A DNA stretch of 59,759 nt from an uncultured Bacteroidota bacterium (GTDB lineage: Bacteria > Bacteroidota > Bacteroidia > Bacteroidales > WCHB1-69), in NCBI GenBank assembly GCA_902774175.1, contig CACYHG010000013.1:1-59759 (forward strand). Direction: 5' to 3'. Numbering within the stretch: position 1 is the first letter of the stretch; every line of letters begins with the position of its first letter. Position numbers and translations under genes: made by a program. Shown one piece after another: positions 24,101-39,100 of this stretch. The notes beneath the pieces are model-generated. The model was not told the DNA's origin and ran no database searches. It was given only the letters and a program-made list of their open reading frames with translations.

Positions 24101-27100
24101 TTTCAACTGCTTCGATAACGGACGCATCTGCATCTGCCGCAGGCGGACATCCGGAGAAGCGGCCGTCACAGTGAAGTCTTTCGAAAGGGAATCGTATCCT
24201 GTATAGGTCAGCAGCAGCCGGTAGTTTCCGGTAGCCAGCCCGGTGATGCGGAAAGCTCCGCTCACATCCGTTATTGTTCCCTTCACCAGTTTGTTGCCCG
24301 GCTGCTCCAGCACACGGACAGTCACATATTCCATAGGCGAGGAATTGCCCTGGTCCGTCACAACTCCACGCACGCTGCCGACATTCTGGGCTAAGCCGCA
24401 CAACGGAAAGAGACAGCATGCAGACAGCAAAAACCAACGCCATACATTATTATTCATGGCTCAGGCGTTCTTCAGGATTTTGTCGATATTGTTCAGATCG
24501 GCGGCATACTTGGCGTTGGTGGCGCGCTGGTTCTCCACCGCGCGGCAGGCGTGCAGAACCGTCGCATGGTCCTTGTCGCCAGAGCGTGCGCCGATTTGCG
24601 CCAACGAAAGGTTGGTGTACTTTTTGGCAAAATACATGGAGGCGTGCCGCACCTGCACAATCTCCCCCTTGCGCGACTTTGAAAGCATCTGGTAGACGGG
24701 GATGTTGAAATAGTCGCACACCACCTTCTGTATGTAGTCGATGGAAATCTCATGGATGGTGTTCTGCACAAACTTGTCGATCATCTGCTTGGCCAGCTCC
24801 ACCGTGATGGTTTTGCGGTTAAGCGATGACTGCGCAAGAATTGAAATCAGCGCACCCTCTATTTCACGCACGTTGGTCACGATGCGGTAGGCAAGGTAGT
24901 CTATAACCTCCTCGTCAATGTCGGTCACACCGATGTTGAGCAGTTTCTTCTTGATGATGCGGACGCGGGTCTCCTTGTCCGGAATCTGCAGATCGGCGGA
25001 GAGCCCCCATTTGAAACGGGAGAGAAGCCGCTGTTCAAAGCCTGTCAGGGTGGAAGGAGACTTGTCGCAAGTGATGACCATCTGCCGGTTTTCGCGCTGG
25101 AAGAAATTGAAGATGTGGAAAAAAGCCTCCTGGGTCTTCTCCTTTTTCGAAAGGAACTGGACATCATCTATAATAAGAACGTCCAGCATCTGGTAAAAAT
25201 GGATAAAATCGTTTATGGTCTGCGCTTTTGCAGCTTCAATGTATTGTTGCAGAAAGGTTTCCGCATCGACATAGAGAACAGTCTTGTCGGGGAAGTTCAC
25301 TTTGGTCTCCAGACCGATTGCATTTGCGAGGTGCGTTTTGCCCAAACCGACATCAGAATGGATGAAGAGCGGGTTGAAGGAGGTCTTGCCCGGATTCTTG
25401 GCGACCGCAAAACCGGCGGCACGTGCCAGACGGTTGCACTCACCCTCCACAAAATTGTCAAAATTGAGCTCCGGTTTGAGCTGGGAGTTGATGTTCATCG
25501 TCTTCAGACCTGGTATCACAAACGGGTTCACAATAGTGCGCCCCTGCTTCTCCGAATCGGAACCGGAGGAGAGCGGCGGCATGGCGGGCTGGTTGCTGCC
25601 CACCTCCGAAGAGGAATGCGGCAGGGTCAGGGTCTTTTTCTTCTTGCCCGTCTTGTCATCCAACATCACCACGCTGTAGGACAGTTTGCCGTCCGGCCCC
25701 ATCACGTGACGCACAGCAGTCTTTAACAATTGCCAGAAATTGTTCTCAATAAAATCGTAATAGAACATGGACGGCACCTGGATGGTCAGTTCCTGCTGCT
25801 TCAGCGAAACCGGCACCACGGGCTGGAACCATGTCTCAAAATGTTCAGGACTTGTGTTTGACTGGATAATCTTCAAACATTCATTCCAAATCGTCTGACA
25901 ATTATTGTTTTCTTCCAACATTTCTACACTCCTGTTCTTTTATCCGTTTTTGAAATTTTATTTGTTCAATTTTGCAAAATTACTGAAAAAAAAAAAGTTA
26001 TCCACCTGCTTCCTTTCCTCTTCTTGCGATTGCAAAAATAACATAAAAAAGTGGAGAAAAAAAGTGCTGCAGAAAAAAAATGAAACTATTTTTTTGTAAG
26101 CGAATCGAAGTTTTTAACAACGCATTGTGAATAAATATGATATAAATAACTCATTGTATGAAAGTATTTTAAATGGTTCCAAAAAAAATTCCGCAAGAGC
26201 TCCCGACATATCCGGATTTCATGTACATTTGCAAAAACAAAATGCAGATGAACCGACACAAATACATGCAGGCTGCAATTGAAACGGCAAGACAAGGCAT
26301 CCGCGACCACGCAGGCGGGCCGTTCGGCACCGTCATAGTAAAGGATGGATGCATTATTGCCAAGGCGCACAACTGCGTACTTCGCGACAATGACCCGACC
26401 GCCCACGGCGAAATCACCGCACTGCGGGATGCAGGGAGACGCTTGGGCAGCCATGACCTCAAGGGCTGTGAACTGTACACCACTGGAGAGCCGTGCACCA
26501 TGTGCCTCTGCGCATGCATGTGGGCCAACATCGACCATGTCTATTACGGCTGCACCATCGCCGACAACGCGCTCATCGGCTTCCGTGACGCACAGTTCGA
26601 TGAAAAGTTCGGAGGGCGCGGAAACTTCAAGGATTTCCTCATTCAACTTGACCGCGAGGAGTGCCTTGCCCTTTTTGAGGAGTACCGCCAGATGGATGAT
26701 GCGCTCCGCTATTAGCGGCAGGCACGACATCACCAGGTTCCGACACATAACCGACAATCTGGATGCGCCGCTCCAACGCCGCCGCCACACTGTATACCGA
26801 ATTGCGCTGGTCATGCGGATTGTCGCTAACGTACGGCTTGGCCTGCCTCCTGCCTTTCGGGTCACGCTCCATACGTAACTGTCCGGAGGCAATATATGGC
26901 ACAAAAACGCCTCCCTCATACTCCAGCAGACTGTTCCACAAACTATAGATACGCCGTGACGAGAGGTGCATGTTGTACTGGTCGGAATGGAGCGGGCTGG
27001 CATGACCCTCAATAATCAGGGAGACACGGCTCCCACTTTCCAAATCCTCACGAAGCAGGGCGAAGAAGGCACGCAGGCGACGGTATCCATGCTCCAGCGA

Positions 27101-30100
27101 ATCTGCAAAAAAGCGGCGGATCTGCTCCCGCGCACTGTCCGCATCGGCTCCATGCAACCCCTCGGAATAGGCATCCATGTATTTTGAACGTAACGCAAGA
27201 TACAAGGCCAGCGTGGAATGGTAATCCGAAGATGTGGTGTCGCTCTCACACTTCGGGTCCGGCTCGTCGTTATGGAAATAGAGGGTCAGCGGCAGCATCG
27301 AAAGCGCCTTGCGGGAGGACTCGGTCGCCCGCGCAACCGGCTGCGGAGGACGAACGGTATCGGTTCGGACGATGACTGTGTCCGTGTTTTTTTCAAAATA
27401 ATACAAGTCGTTGCAGCAGACGGCATCAGTCAGCGCCGTCTCCGAACGCCGGTTGGAGGCGAAGTAGCCGCGACCGCCGTTGTCCGAACAGACAAAATAT
27501 ACATCGTTGGCCGGAGAATTGAACGGGAAGCCGAGATTCTTAGGAGCCGAAGCCCACTGGTTAAGCCCCCCTTCAACCACATACACGTCATATCCGCCCA
27601 TTCCCGGGTAGCCGTCCGAACTGAAATAGAGCTTATGGGAGAGGGCATCATAGAACGGGGTCATCTCGTTCCCATAAGTGTTCACCGTCCGGCCAAGGTT
27701 CACTGCCGAGCTGAACTGCCCGTCCTCCCCGCGAAGCGCGTACCACATGTCCAGTCCGCCGGCCCCGCCTTCACGGTTCGAGACAAAATAGAGCACCTCC
27801 ACGCCACCCTCCTCCACGACACATGGCTGCGTGCTGACCGTCCCCGGCATGTTCACCGGTTCTTCCAACCGGTAAGGCTTCTGCCACTTCCCATCCACCA
27901 ACTCCGCCGTCCAGATTTCAGTGTTTCCGGCAGCGGATTTTTCGACTGGGCTGCGCGTCATATAGAGACGGGTGCGGTCAGCATTGAAACAGATGTTGCC
28001 GTTGTGGTATTTCGGGTGATTGATTCTGGCAGGGAGCGTATGTACTGTCCGGATTCCATCCGATGTGATCCGTGCCGCATAGATACGGGAGGCATAGTAT
28101 CCTCCAAGCGACGCACCCTGACCGCTCTGGGTGACAGGCTGCAGGGAAGTGAAGTATAGAAGGCTGTCCCCTTCAGTACGCGGATTTGATTCGGAATAGG
28201 GTGAATTGACCTTTTTCGGAAGCCGTTCAAGGCTGCATGGTTCCGGATGGCGCAACGACTCGCGCGCCCACGCACAGGCCCTGACCTCCATTTTCGCACG
28301 CTGCAGCAGCATTGTGTCACGCGACATGTTGTCCATGAGCAGGTAACGGGCGAACAGCCGCTCCGCCTCATCATAGCCGGCGTTGTTTTTCCTGACCATG
28401 GCAAGATGGAAGAGCGCGTCAGGATAATGGATGGAGTCCTGCCGCCACACCCGCAGATACATCGATTCGGCCTGCCTGTACTCATACAGCATGCGCAGAC
28501 AATGGGCATAATGCCAGCAGGCGTCGGTCTCGCCGGAAGGGTGCTCTGAAAGATAATGCTCGTAACAGGCGGCGGCGGAAGCCCAGTCGGAACTTTCCTC
28601 CCAACTACGGGCCTGCGCCAGCAATGTGGCGTCCACCTGCGCAAAAGAGGCTGGCAAAAGCAATCCGGACCAAAACAGGAAAAACAGCACGACTCGTTTC
28701 ATGGCTACCAGATCGGACAAGGGATTTCATGCCGACGTATCACGTACGGCTTTTTATAGACATATTGAAGGTTCAGCTCAACCCCGCCGCGGCCGTTGGA
28801 AGCCTTGGAGAGGGAGGAGACGTTGAAGTCATAACTCACAAGCAGCTGGAAATGGCGCCATTCCCCACCCACAACCAGATACAATGCGTCACCCAGACGG
28901 TAATCCACCCCGCCCAGCAGGCTGGTCACCCCCTTCACACGGTCGTAACGGAAGGCATAGGAACCCAGCAGGCCAGCCATAATCTCAGAATATACATCCT
29001 GCCGGCACATATAGAGCGACGGCTGCAGGTAGCAGCTCTCCCCTCCCAAGGGCAGCTGCACATGGAACAGCCCTGTGTATTTTTCAGGCAGCCGCACCTT
29101 TTCGTCCTTCAGCATCGACTGCGGGGGGCGGTTCAGATGCAGGGCGCTCAACCCCGCCTGAAAAATCACGCCCGCACGATTCTGGTAAAACCACTGCACC
29201 CCGCCGCCCACATCGGCGTATGAGAATGCGGTGTACGGATAATTTTCCAACGTCGGAGCATCCGGATCATACTTGCCATCCACATATTGGTCGCCATGCA
29301 TCAGTTCGGAAGGCTGGAAACGCTTCTGGGAAAAGCCCAAGGAGAGCCCCACCGTCATGAAATGGTTGTTCCTTCTGTTCAAGGCCTTGGAATATGAGAC
29401 GCAACCGTTGGCCTGCATGGTGCTGTATTTTGAATCGCCCGCCCTGTCCATGTCAATGAAAAGGCCGGCACCGACAATATCCTGCTGCACCATGCGCTTG
29501 ACCACCGGCGCATCCGCCCACAACCCGAAAGTCTGGTAAGGGACCGTCACCGACAGCCACTGGTTACGGCAATAGGTGCCGCCCCGCACATCCCCGTTGA
29601 AGAATCCGGCCGACGCCGGGTTTGACGCCAGGGGGTTCATCCAAAACTGGGAATGGTGCAGGTCCTGCGCCGACACGGGGAAAACGGCCAACAGCAGGCC
29701 GAGCAGAAGCGCCCCGCCAACTACAGGCCCCAGTCTGTTACGCATTTCAGCCAATACACCCATAATACCATTCATATTGAATTTGCAAAAATAACACTTT
29801 TATAAATACTCCTGCCGCATTCCCGAAAAAAAAGCGGAGCGGAAAAAACAGACCGGACATCTTAACGGCACAATAAAACCGACGGAATGACGTTTTATCT
29901 TTTTGAACATAAAAAAACATCGTTATGCTGACTATCGAACACCTGACAAAACGATATGGTGACAAAACCGCAGTTGATGACCTCTCGCTACATATCGGAG
30001 CAGGCGAAATCTATGGATTCATAGGTCCCAACGGCGCTGGGAAGACAACAACAATCAAGGCCTGCTGCGGACTCCTGCAGTTCGACAGCGGAGAAATCCG

Positions 30101-33100
30101 TATCGGAGCGGATTCCATACAGGAAAAACCATTGGCCTGCAAGGCGCAGACCGCCTACCTGCCGGACAATCCCGACCTGTACGACTTTATGACCGGCACA
30201 CAATACCTGCGCTTTATCGCCGACATTTTCAGGATACCCACCGACATCCGTAAGGAACGCATCGGACGGCTGGCCGGACTCTTTGAAATCACAGATGACC
30301 TCACACTGCCGATAAGCGCCTACTCGCACGGCATGAAGCAGAAGCTGGCCGTCATCTCCGCACTGATGCACGAGCCGAAACTTTTTGTAATGGACGAACC
30401 GTTTGTCGGTTTGGACCCCAAGGCCGCCCACACGCTCAAGCAGCTTATGCGCGAACTCTGCGACCAAGGCAGCGCCATCTTCTTCTCCACCCATGTTCTG
30501 GAGGTGGCGGAAAAGCTCTGCGACAAGATTGCCATCATCCAGAACGGCAAGCTAATCCGTTCCGGCAGCATGGAGGAGGTCAAAGGGGATGAAAGTCTGG
30601 AACAGGTGTTTCTTGAACTGGAGGAGGAGTCATGTTAAAAACCTTGTGCAGGCGGCAGTGGCTGCAGATGACCGCCTTTCTGACCACCGACCAGCGCAAC
30701 GGGAAACGCCGCAGCCTCGGCTCCCTGCTGCTCTATGCCATCCTGTTCCTCTTTGCCTTCGGCGCCATGATTGTGCTCTTCTATAATGTCGGACGGTTCA
30801 GCTGCCGCCCGCTTATTGAGGCCGGGCTAGGCTGGCTCTATTTTTCGGCAATCGGACTGACAGCCATCCTTTTTGGCTTGATCATCAGCATTTTCACAAC
30901 CTATTCCGGCATCTACAACGCCAAGGACAACGACCTGCTCTTTTCGCTCCCCATCCCGCCACGCCACATCCTGCTGACCCGCATGGCCGGAAGCTATTTA
31001 CTCGGGCTGATTTTTGAAGCGATGGTGCTGGTTCCCGCCTACATAGCGTACTGGCAGACGGGCGGCACAACTTTGACCGGGGCGCTTTTCGCCTTGCCGT
31101 TGCTGCTGCTGTCCGGCCTGCTGTCACTGACTTTAGGCTGCTGGTTGGGATGGGTGGTGGCTGCCATCGCCAGGCATTTCCAACGGAAAACACTCATCAC
31201 CACAGTTATTTCCCTGTTTTTCCTGGCCGCCTATTTCTACCTGTACAGTCGCGGAACCAACGCGCTGATGGACGGTTTTATGGTCCACATGGAGCAGATT
31301 GGCGGACAAATCCGCAGCTCCTTCTACCCAATATACCAGTTAGGGCTTGCCTTTGAAGGGGAGCCGCTGCCCATGCTGCTGTTCAGCGGTGTGGTGTTGC
31401 TGCTGTTTTTTGGAACCTACGCGGCCATGTCCCGCTCCATCCTCCGCATCGCCACAACCCAAAAGGGCGGTCTGAAACGCAAGCAATACAGCGAACAGCA
31501 GGTGGCATCAGCCGGCAGTCCGGAGGGTGCGCTGCTGCGCAAGGAGTTCAAACGGCTGACCTCCAGCACCACCTACATGATGAACGGGGCGTTGGGCACC
31601 TTCATGATGCCGGTGGCAGCGGTGCTGCTGCTCATCAAAGCGGACACGCTTCAGGAATTTGCGACCCTGTTTCCGGCGGATTATCTTTCGTTGGGGCTTG
31701 CTGCCGCCATCGCCTTGCTATGCACCATAAACATGGTTTCCGGCTCCGCCATCAACATGGAGGGGAAATCGCTCTGGATTGTGCGCTCCCTTCCGGTCTC
31801 AGGCTGGCAAATCCTTAAAGCCAAATGGAAGCTGCACATGATCATCACAATCCTCCCTGCAACGCTATGCTGCATCGCCGCCGGCATCGCCTTCCGTATC
31901 CATCCGCTGCTGGTGCTGCTGATTTTCCTTTTCGCCACCGGATTCTGCGGCTTCAGCGCAGCCCTTGGACTTGCAATCAACCTGTTGAAACCCAACCTGA
32001 ACTGGACCAACGAGACCGCCGCTGTCAAGCAGAACTTCGGCAGCATGGTCTGCATGTACGCCGAATGGTTCATCCTGCTGCTATGCGCAGGCACACTGTA
32101 TTTTTGGTACAAACTCATGCACCGGCTTCCGGACACGCGGCTGTTCCTGGCCATCGCTGCCGCCTGCTTCCTGCTGCTGTGCGCCGGGATGTTACACCGT
32201 TTGAAGCACAAGGGGGTGCAACGGTTTGAAAAACTTTAACAGGAAAATATTACATACCATATAATAATATAGACTGACATGGAAAACAACTTCAAAATCC
32301 GAATTGACGAAATCGTGGAAGACCTGGGGAAAATCCAGGACCTTAACATCAAGATAGACATCCTAAACTACATGGAACAGCAGGCCGCCTTCCTGCTATG
32401 GCAGCTCGACGAGGAGAAACGGATTGACGAGAACATGCGCAACGTCTGAAATCACCAGCGGCGCGCCACAGTGACGACCTTTCGGTACCGCTTCACCTTG
32501 CCCGACAGGCTCCAATACTCGAACAACAGCACATAGGCTCCGGTCGGCGCCAATGTGCCGTTGTCCAGCACACCGTCCCACACAAGCATGCCCTCGGTTG
32601 CAAGCAGCCCGTTGTTCATCAGACAGCGCAGCGGCACCCCGTCCGGACGGCAGATCCAGGCACTGCCGCGCAGTGAAGGCTCCGGCAGCATATAGCGCAC
32701 CACCAACTGGTCCATGTAACCGTCCCCGTCCGGAGAGAATATTGTGCTTTCAAACTGGAGCGGTCCGTTATCCGTCACATCCGACAACGTCAGGCAGGAG
32801 TTGGCGAGACCCGGTGTGGCATAACCCACCGACGATGCCGCCGAAGACCAGTTGTCCTCCAGTTGCGTCGCGACCTCCGGAGAAATCCGCTCCAAACTGA
32901 CACCCGCATTGGAGGCCAGCAACGGATAGTGCATGTTTTCCGAATAGGTGAAATCGTCAAGAACACGCCCACGCTCCAACAGTATCACCCTGCCGCCACC
33001 CTGCGCATAGGATGGGAAGGCCGGCATCTCCACCATGTTGTCCGCCGCACAGGAATAGTGCAGGCATACCTTTTCCGCATCCTTGCAGAGGCAGGCATAT

Positions 33101-36100
33101 TCGCCCGGAAAGAGAGGCCAGCCGTCCGCCGCCACCCGTTTCCCGGTATCCAGGCTGCCGTCACTTTTTACGGTGGACAGACGCAGCTGCTTCAAATCCA
33201 ACAGTTTGTCGGAACGGTTATAGATTTCCACAAACGGCACACCGCCCGCCTTCGGATGGGAAAGCACCTCGTTAATGACCAGATCGAGGCTGTCCGGCTG
33301 CTCCAGAAGACCAAACCGGACAGGTTCGGAAACAACCGGTTGGGAATCGCAATCGCAAAGCGGCGCGGCCACCTGCATCTCATGCAGTTCCTTCGGCTGC
33401 AACGGTTGGAGCAGATGCAGCCGGACCGAACACCAGTCCGGACAGAGCTCCATCACACTGTCCGCACCGGGACGGCCGTCCACCAGATAGGCGGATGTGC
33501 TCCGGACATACGCCGGATGAAGTTTGCCTGAGAAAAACAGCCGGACCTCCAGGCTGTCAGTACTCACCACACGCAAAAGCCTCAACGGTGCAGCCCGGAC
33601 AGCACCATCCTGCACCACAACCCTTCCCGGTGTGCCGCCGGAAAGGTCTCCGGAAGAGCGCCAGTTGCCCTTTTCAATGCAAGGGTGCGCCAAATCGGCC
33701 ATCTCCAGCGACCAGCCGCCAGTCTGTTTGGCAGCCTCCTGCCATTCATGGCGATATGTGAAAGTGAAAACTGTCTCTCCTGAACCGTCAAGAAGAGAGA
33801 GGGTCTGGGAACTGTTGTTCAGCGAAAGCGATGGGAGCGCGGCAACAGCGCCGTATGCCGAAAGGGCTGCGGTGTCCGACTTGGCGGCAAGCAGCAGGCA
33901 TGTAGCCGCCTGTAATGTGACGGCAGGAATGGCCTTTGATGAATTACCCACCTTCAACTGCCATCCTTCCATCCTGATAGGAACTCCGGAACGGTTGTAC
34001 AGCTCCACATACTCCACCTCCGGCAAGCCAACCACAGGGCCAGGCTTATACATCACCTCGCTAATTACAACCGAAAGCGGCTGCGCGTACAGGAATTCGG
34101 ATACAGAACCTGAAAAAAATACAAATGCAAAAAATAGGGTACAGAACAGCACCCGTCCAAAACGGTTAATTTCCATTTCATTTCATTTTTTGTCCCATGC
34201 CCTTGTCAAGGCAAAGGAACGGTTTTAATTACAGCTGTCAAGCCTCCTCGTCCTGTGTTGTGGAAGCGGCGGGGCCCTTGGCAACCGTCACATGAAGCAC
34301 TCTCCCGTTATATTCGGATTCGTTCAGTCCCTCAATAGCCTTACGCGCCTCATCGTCATCATCCATCTGCACAAAACCATAGCCCCTGCTCCGGTGCGTC
34401 ACCTTGTCGTGAATCAGATATGCGTTGTTTACAGTTCCATACCCGCCAAACAATTCGGACAACTCTTTCGGCCGCGTTTTTATCGGCAAATTTGCCACGA
34501 AAATAACCATAAAAAATAATTTAAGAAGTTAGAGAATAAAAAAATTCCACATAATCCTGATATTCGTTAAACATAATATGGGACTGTTGCACATAGGACA
34601 AGGCTGCAACGCATTATATTTGAGCGAAAGACGGGGGTCGAACCCGCGACCTACGGCTTGGGAAGCCGTCGTTCTACCACTGAACTACTTTCGCGATGTG
34701 CAAAAGTACAAAAATTCACAATACCTTTGACACTTTTTCATATTTTTTTTACATAAAATGCATCTTTTTATTTTTTAATACTTTAACAATCCTCCAGAAA
34801 TTTTGTCGACACGCCGTGCATGGCGTCCTCCCTCGAAAGCGGTCTGCAGGAAGGCATCCACACAGGCCTCCGCCGTCTCCGCTGAAATGAAACGTGCCGG
34901 CAAAGTCAAGATATTGGCGTTGTTGTGCTGACGCGCCAACGAAGCCAGTTCGGGATTCCAGCAGAGCGCGGCACGCACTCCCGGATATTTGTTTGCCACC
35001 ATGCTCACGCCGTTGCCGGAACCGCATATTAGGATGCCCCTTTCAGCCTTTCCGCATTGGATGTCACATGCAAGCGGATGTGCCACATCCGGATAATCCA
35101 TACTCTCCTCCGAACAGGTTCCGTAGTCCTTGACACAAAAACCTGCAGACTCCAGCCTGCGTCTGAGATGCTCCTTCAGCACAAAACCCGCGTGATCGCT
35201 GCCAATCAGTATTGTTTCCATATTTGCCTCTTTATTTGAAACGATTTGCAAATATCGGCAAAAAGCAGATACCTCCGGAGGGAACATCAGGAAAAATTTT
35301 TCAAGGCAAATGCGGTTTTCGTATTCATTTTTTATGGAAATTTGCACCATGTTTGAAAATTGGGAGGAACAGGTCAGAAATGCATGCCGGATAACGGAAA
35401 ACGACCACATACTGCTGGCGGTTAGCGGCGGTGTGGACTCTATGGTCATGCTGGAACTCTTTGCACGCTCATCATTCAAATTCGGAATCGCACACTGCAA
35501 TTTCAAATTGCGGGGGAAAGATTCCTTTGCCGACGAACAGCTGGTCCGTGAAACGGCCGGACGGCTGGGTACAGAATTCCATTTCATACGGTTCAACACA
35601 ATGGCATACGCCAACAAACGCCACATTTCCATGGAGATGGCGGCACGCACGCTGAGATACTCATGGTTCAAGGAGATAACCGACTCCTTTGGCTACACCC
35701 ATGTCGCCACGGCGCATCACCGCGAGGACGCGGAGGAGACATTCCTGCTTAATCTGGGGCGCGGCACCGGCATCAGGGGGCTGTACGGAATCCCGCCGAC
35801 ATCGGGCAACATCATCCGCCCGATGCGGTATTTTTCAAAGAACGACATTATTGGGTTCGCCTCAGAACAGGGAGTCGCCTACAGGGAGGACGCCACAAAC
35901 AACGAGGACATCTGCCAACGGAACATTGTCCGGCACCACATCCTGCCGGAACTGCGCAAGCTGAACCCCTACTTCGACTCCAACATGGACAAGAGCATGC
36001 GAATCCTGCACGCTCAAGGATCCATCTACTTCAACCATATAAAGGAGGTGGCCTCACAGCTGCTGAAACCGGAGGAATACGGATACAGCATCTCCCTGGA

Positions 36101-39100
36101 AAGAGTGGCCAAGCTGCCGTTTCCGGAAACATATCTTTTTGAGATACTCCACCCTTACGGGTTCAATATTGAACAGATAGAGACCCTGCTCAATCCCAAC
36201 ACCGGAGATAAAGGCAAACGATGGTTCAGCAAGAGCCACTGCATATGGAAATATGGCGACGACCTGATACTGCAACCGCAGCAGAACGACACGCCCGACT
36301 GCCACATTATCCGGCAGACACCGGATGGGCTGCAGCACAACTGCCCCTTCCTGCACTTTGAGATACAAACTAAGAACGGCACTTTTACCCCGGACAACAA
36401 TGTCGCCTACCTCGACATGGACAAACTTATCTTCCCGCTAAAGGTCCGCTACTGGCAGGCCGGCGACCGCTTTGTGCCACTTGGAATGTTAGGCAACAAA
36501 AAGCTGAGCGACTTCTTCACCGACATTAAGCTGAACGGCGCGCAAAAGGAGCTCACCCCGCTGCTGTGCAACGGCAACGGTGACATCCTGTGGGTCATCG
36601 GGCACCGCATTGACAACCGGTACCGGATTACCGGAATAACCGCCCGTATGCTCGTCATACACTATTTCAAACCATGAAACAGATTGGCATCACAGGACCG
36701 ATGGGTTCAGGCAAAAGTTTCATCTGTTCCATTTTCAATGAGGAATTCGGCATCCCTGTGTTTGACAGCGATGCTGAGGCCAAGGCCTGCTACGCGGAAC
36801 CGGCGGTACGCACAGCGGTGCGGAACGCTTTCGGGGCGGAGGTCGTCCTGCCGGACGGCACAGTAAACCTGAAGGAGCTGTCACGGATTGTCTTCGCCGA
36901 CGCATCACGCTTGGAGAGGCTCAACAGCATAGTGCACCCGGCAGTCATGCGGCGGTACCGTGAATGGGCCGGACAACAAGCCGGAGCGCCCTACACCCTT
37001 TTTGAATCCGCCATCATTTACGAATGCGGCCTGGCACACCTTTTCGACGCGGTCATCCGGATTAGCTGCCCGGAATCCCTCTCCATCGCACGGGTCAAGG
37101 CGCGGAACGGCTGGGACGAAGGGACAATCCGCCAACGTCTGCAAAAGCAGAATGGCGATGCCAATCCGGAAGAGTCAGCCGCCACAACATTCATAATCCG
37201 GCACGACAGCACATTGCCGCTGGAACAAAGCCGGAAGGCGCTGCTGCCGCAACTCACCCGCATCCATAGTGGAATTATTTTCCTGCCCATGCACAACAAT
37301 CCCGACAAACCCACGTTACATTAGTCACATTACATTAATATGCATAAACATTTCTGCAAATGAAAACACTGCGTATAATTCTGATTTCCCTGCTGTGTGT
37401 CACAGGCATCAACATGACTGAGGCCCTCCCTGTCGATTCGCTCACCGCCAAAACTGTCGCCTGCCAGTTCATGCGGACACGCAGCGGTTGCGCACAATTG
37501 CAGCCGGAAGATTTCAGGCTTGTCTTCACCTCCGCACAACTTACCGGCAACAGTGCCAACGGCTTTTACGCCTTTAACGCCGGAGACCGGGGATTTGTCA
37601 TCATATCGGCCGACGACCGTGCCACACCGGTTCTGGCCTATTCCACATCCGACACGCTCCAGATTCCGGAAACAGGCGCTCCGTTCCGTGAAATACTTGA
37701 CAACTACCACGACCAGATAATAACCAGAACAGGGAAGATGACCGAAGCGGCAGAAAACACCGCCTCACAATGGGAGATGCTGCGCACCGGCACCTTCACC
37801 ATCTGTGCGCAGAAGGCAAACGAAGTGCAGCCGCTCATAACCACCCAATGGGACCAGTCGCCCTACTACAACATGTACTGCCCCTACGATTCCGCATGGC
37901 AGGGCAACGCCATCACCGGCTGCGTGGCCACCGCCATGGCCCAGGTAATCCGCTACTGGCAATGGCCGAAGCAGGGATACGGCACCTGTGCCTACACCCA
38001 CTACAAGTACGGATATCTGCAGACCGACTACAGCAAAAACGGATACAATTACGCCAACATGCCGGAAAAGCTGAACAGGTATTCCTCCTCCGTCCAGATG
38101 GACGCGGTGGCGCGGCTTATGGCCGACTGCGGCATCGGCGTAGGCATGGGATACAGCCCGACCGGCAGCGGCTCCCAAGTACTGGAAGATGTCGGTGGAC
38201 AATACAGTGCAGAATTTGTCCTTCGGAACTACTTCGGCTATGTCAACGGGGAAGGGATTTATAAATACCTGATCCCCTCCATATGGCTAAAAAAGGTCCG
38301 CACCGACCTTGAAAACGGCATTCCACTGCTGTTCCGCGCCTCCAAGAGCGGCGAAGGCGGGCACTGCTTCATCTGCGACGGCTACGATGACATGGGGCTC
38401 TTCCATTTCAACTGGGGCTGGAGCGGCAGGCACGACGGCTTCTACCTTATGGACAGCGCATACGGATTCAACATATATCAGGCTGCCATTTTCGGGCTGA
38501 TACCTCCCACAAAACTGAACAGCCACCATATTGTGCTGTTCAGCGACATCACCACAGTTTCGGACACCATCTTCTGTGACGAGGACTTCACCGTGCGCGT
38601 CAAGGTGCAGAATAACGGTAACAAACCCTTTTTCGGCGAGTTCCGCATGGTGCTCCAAAACGGACAGACCTCCGAGACCGTCGCAGTGTTCGACACAATT
38701 TCCCTATCTGGACAGCCGCTGAACGCGGAGAGTGCCTCCTCCCCGATGACCTTTCACGGAAGATTGAAGCAGCTGATGACGAACAACTACCATTTCCGGC
38801 TGCAATTCAGGGACACCAATGCGGAGGAATGGGTGAGTGTGCCGGAAATCGGCAATTTCTCCAACAAACACAGCATCAGGTTTGAAGGTGGCAGCAGCAG
38901 CACCACGATCGACACTGTGGCCGACATCACCGCAAACAGTGCCGAAGTGCTGGCGGAAATCGGGACCGCCTGTTCCGAAACCCTGACCCTAAAGGCAATC
39001 CAATACAGGAAAAGCGGCACATCTTCCTTCACGACAGTGCGCGACACCTCCTCGGGAACCACCATACATGTTTCGCTCAGCAGACTGGCGCCCAACACAA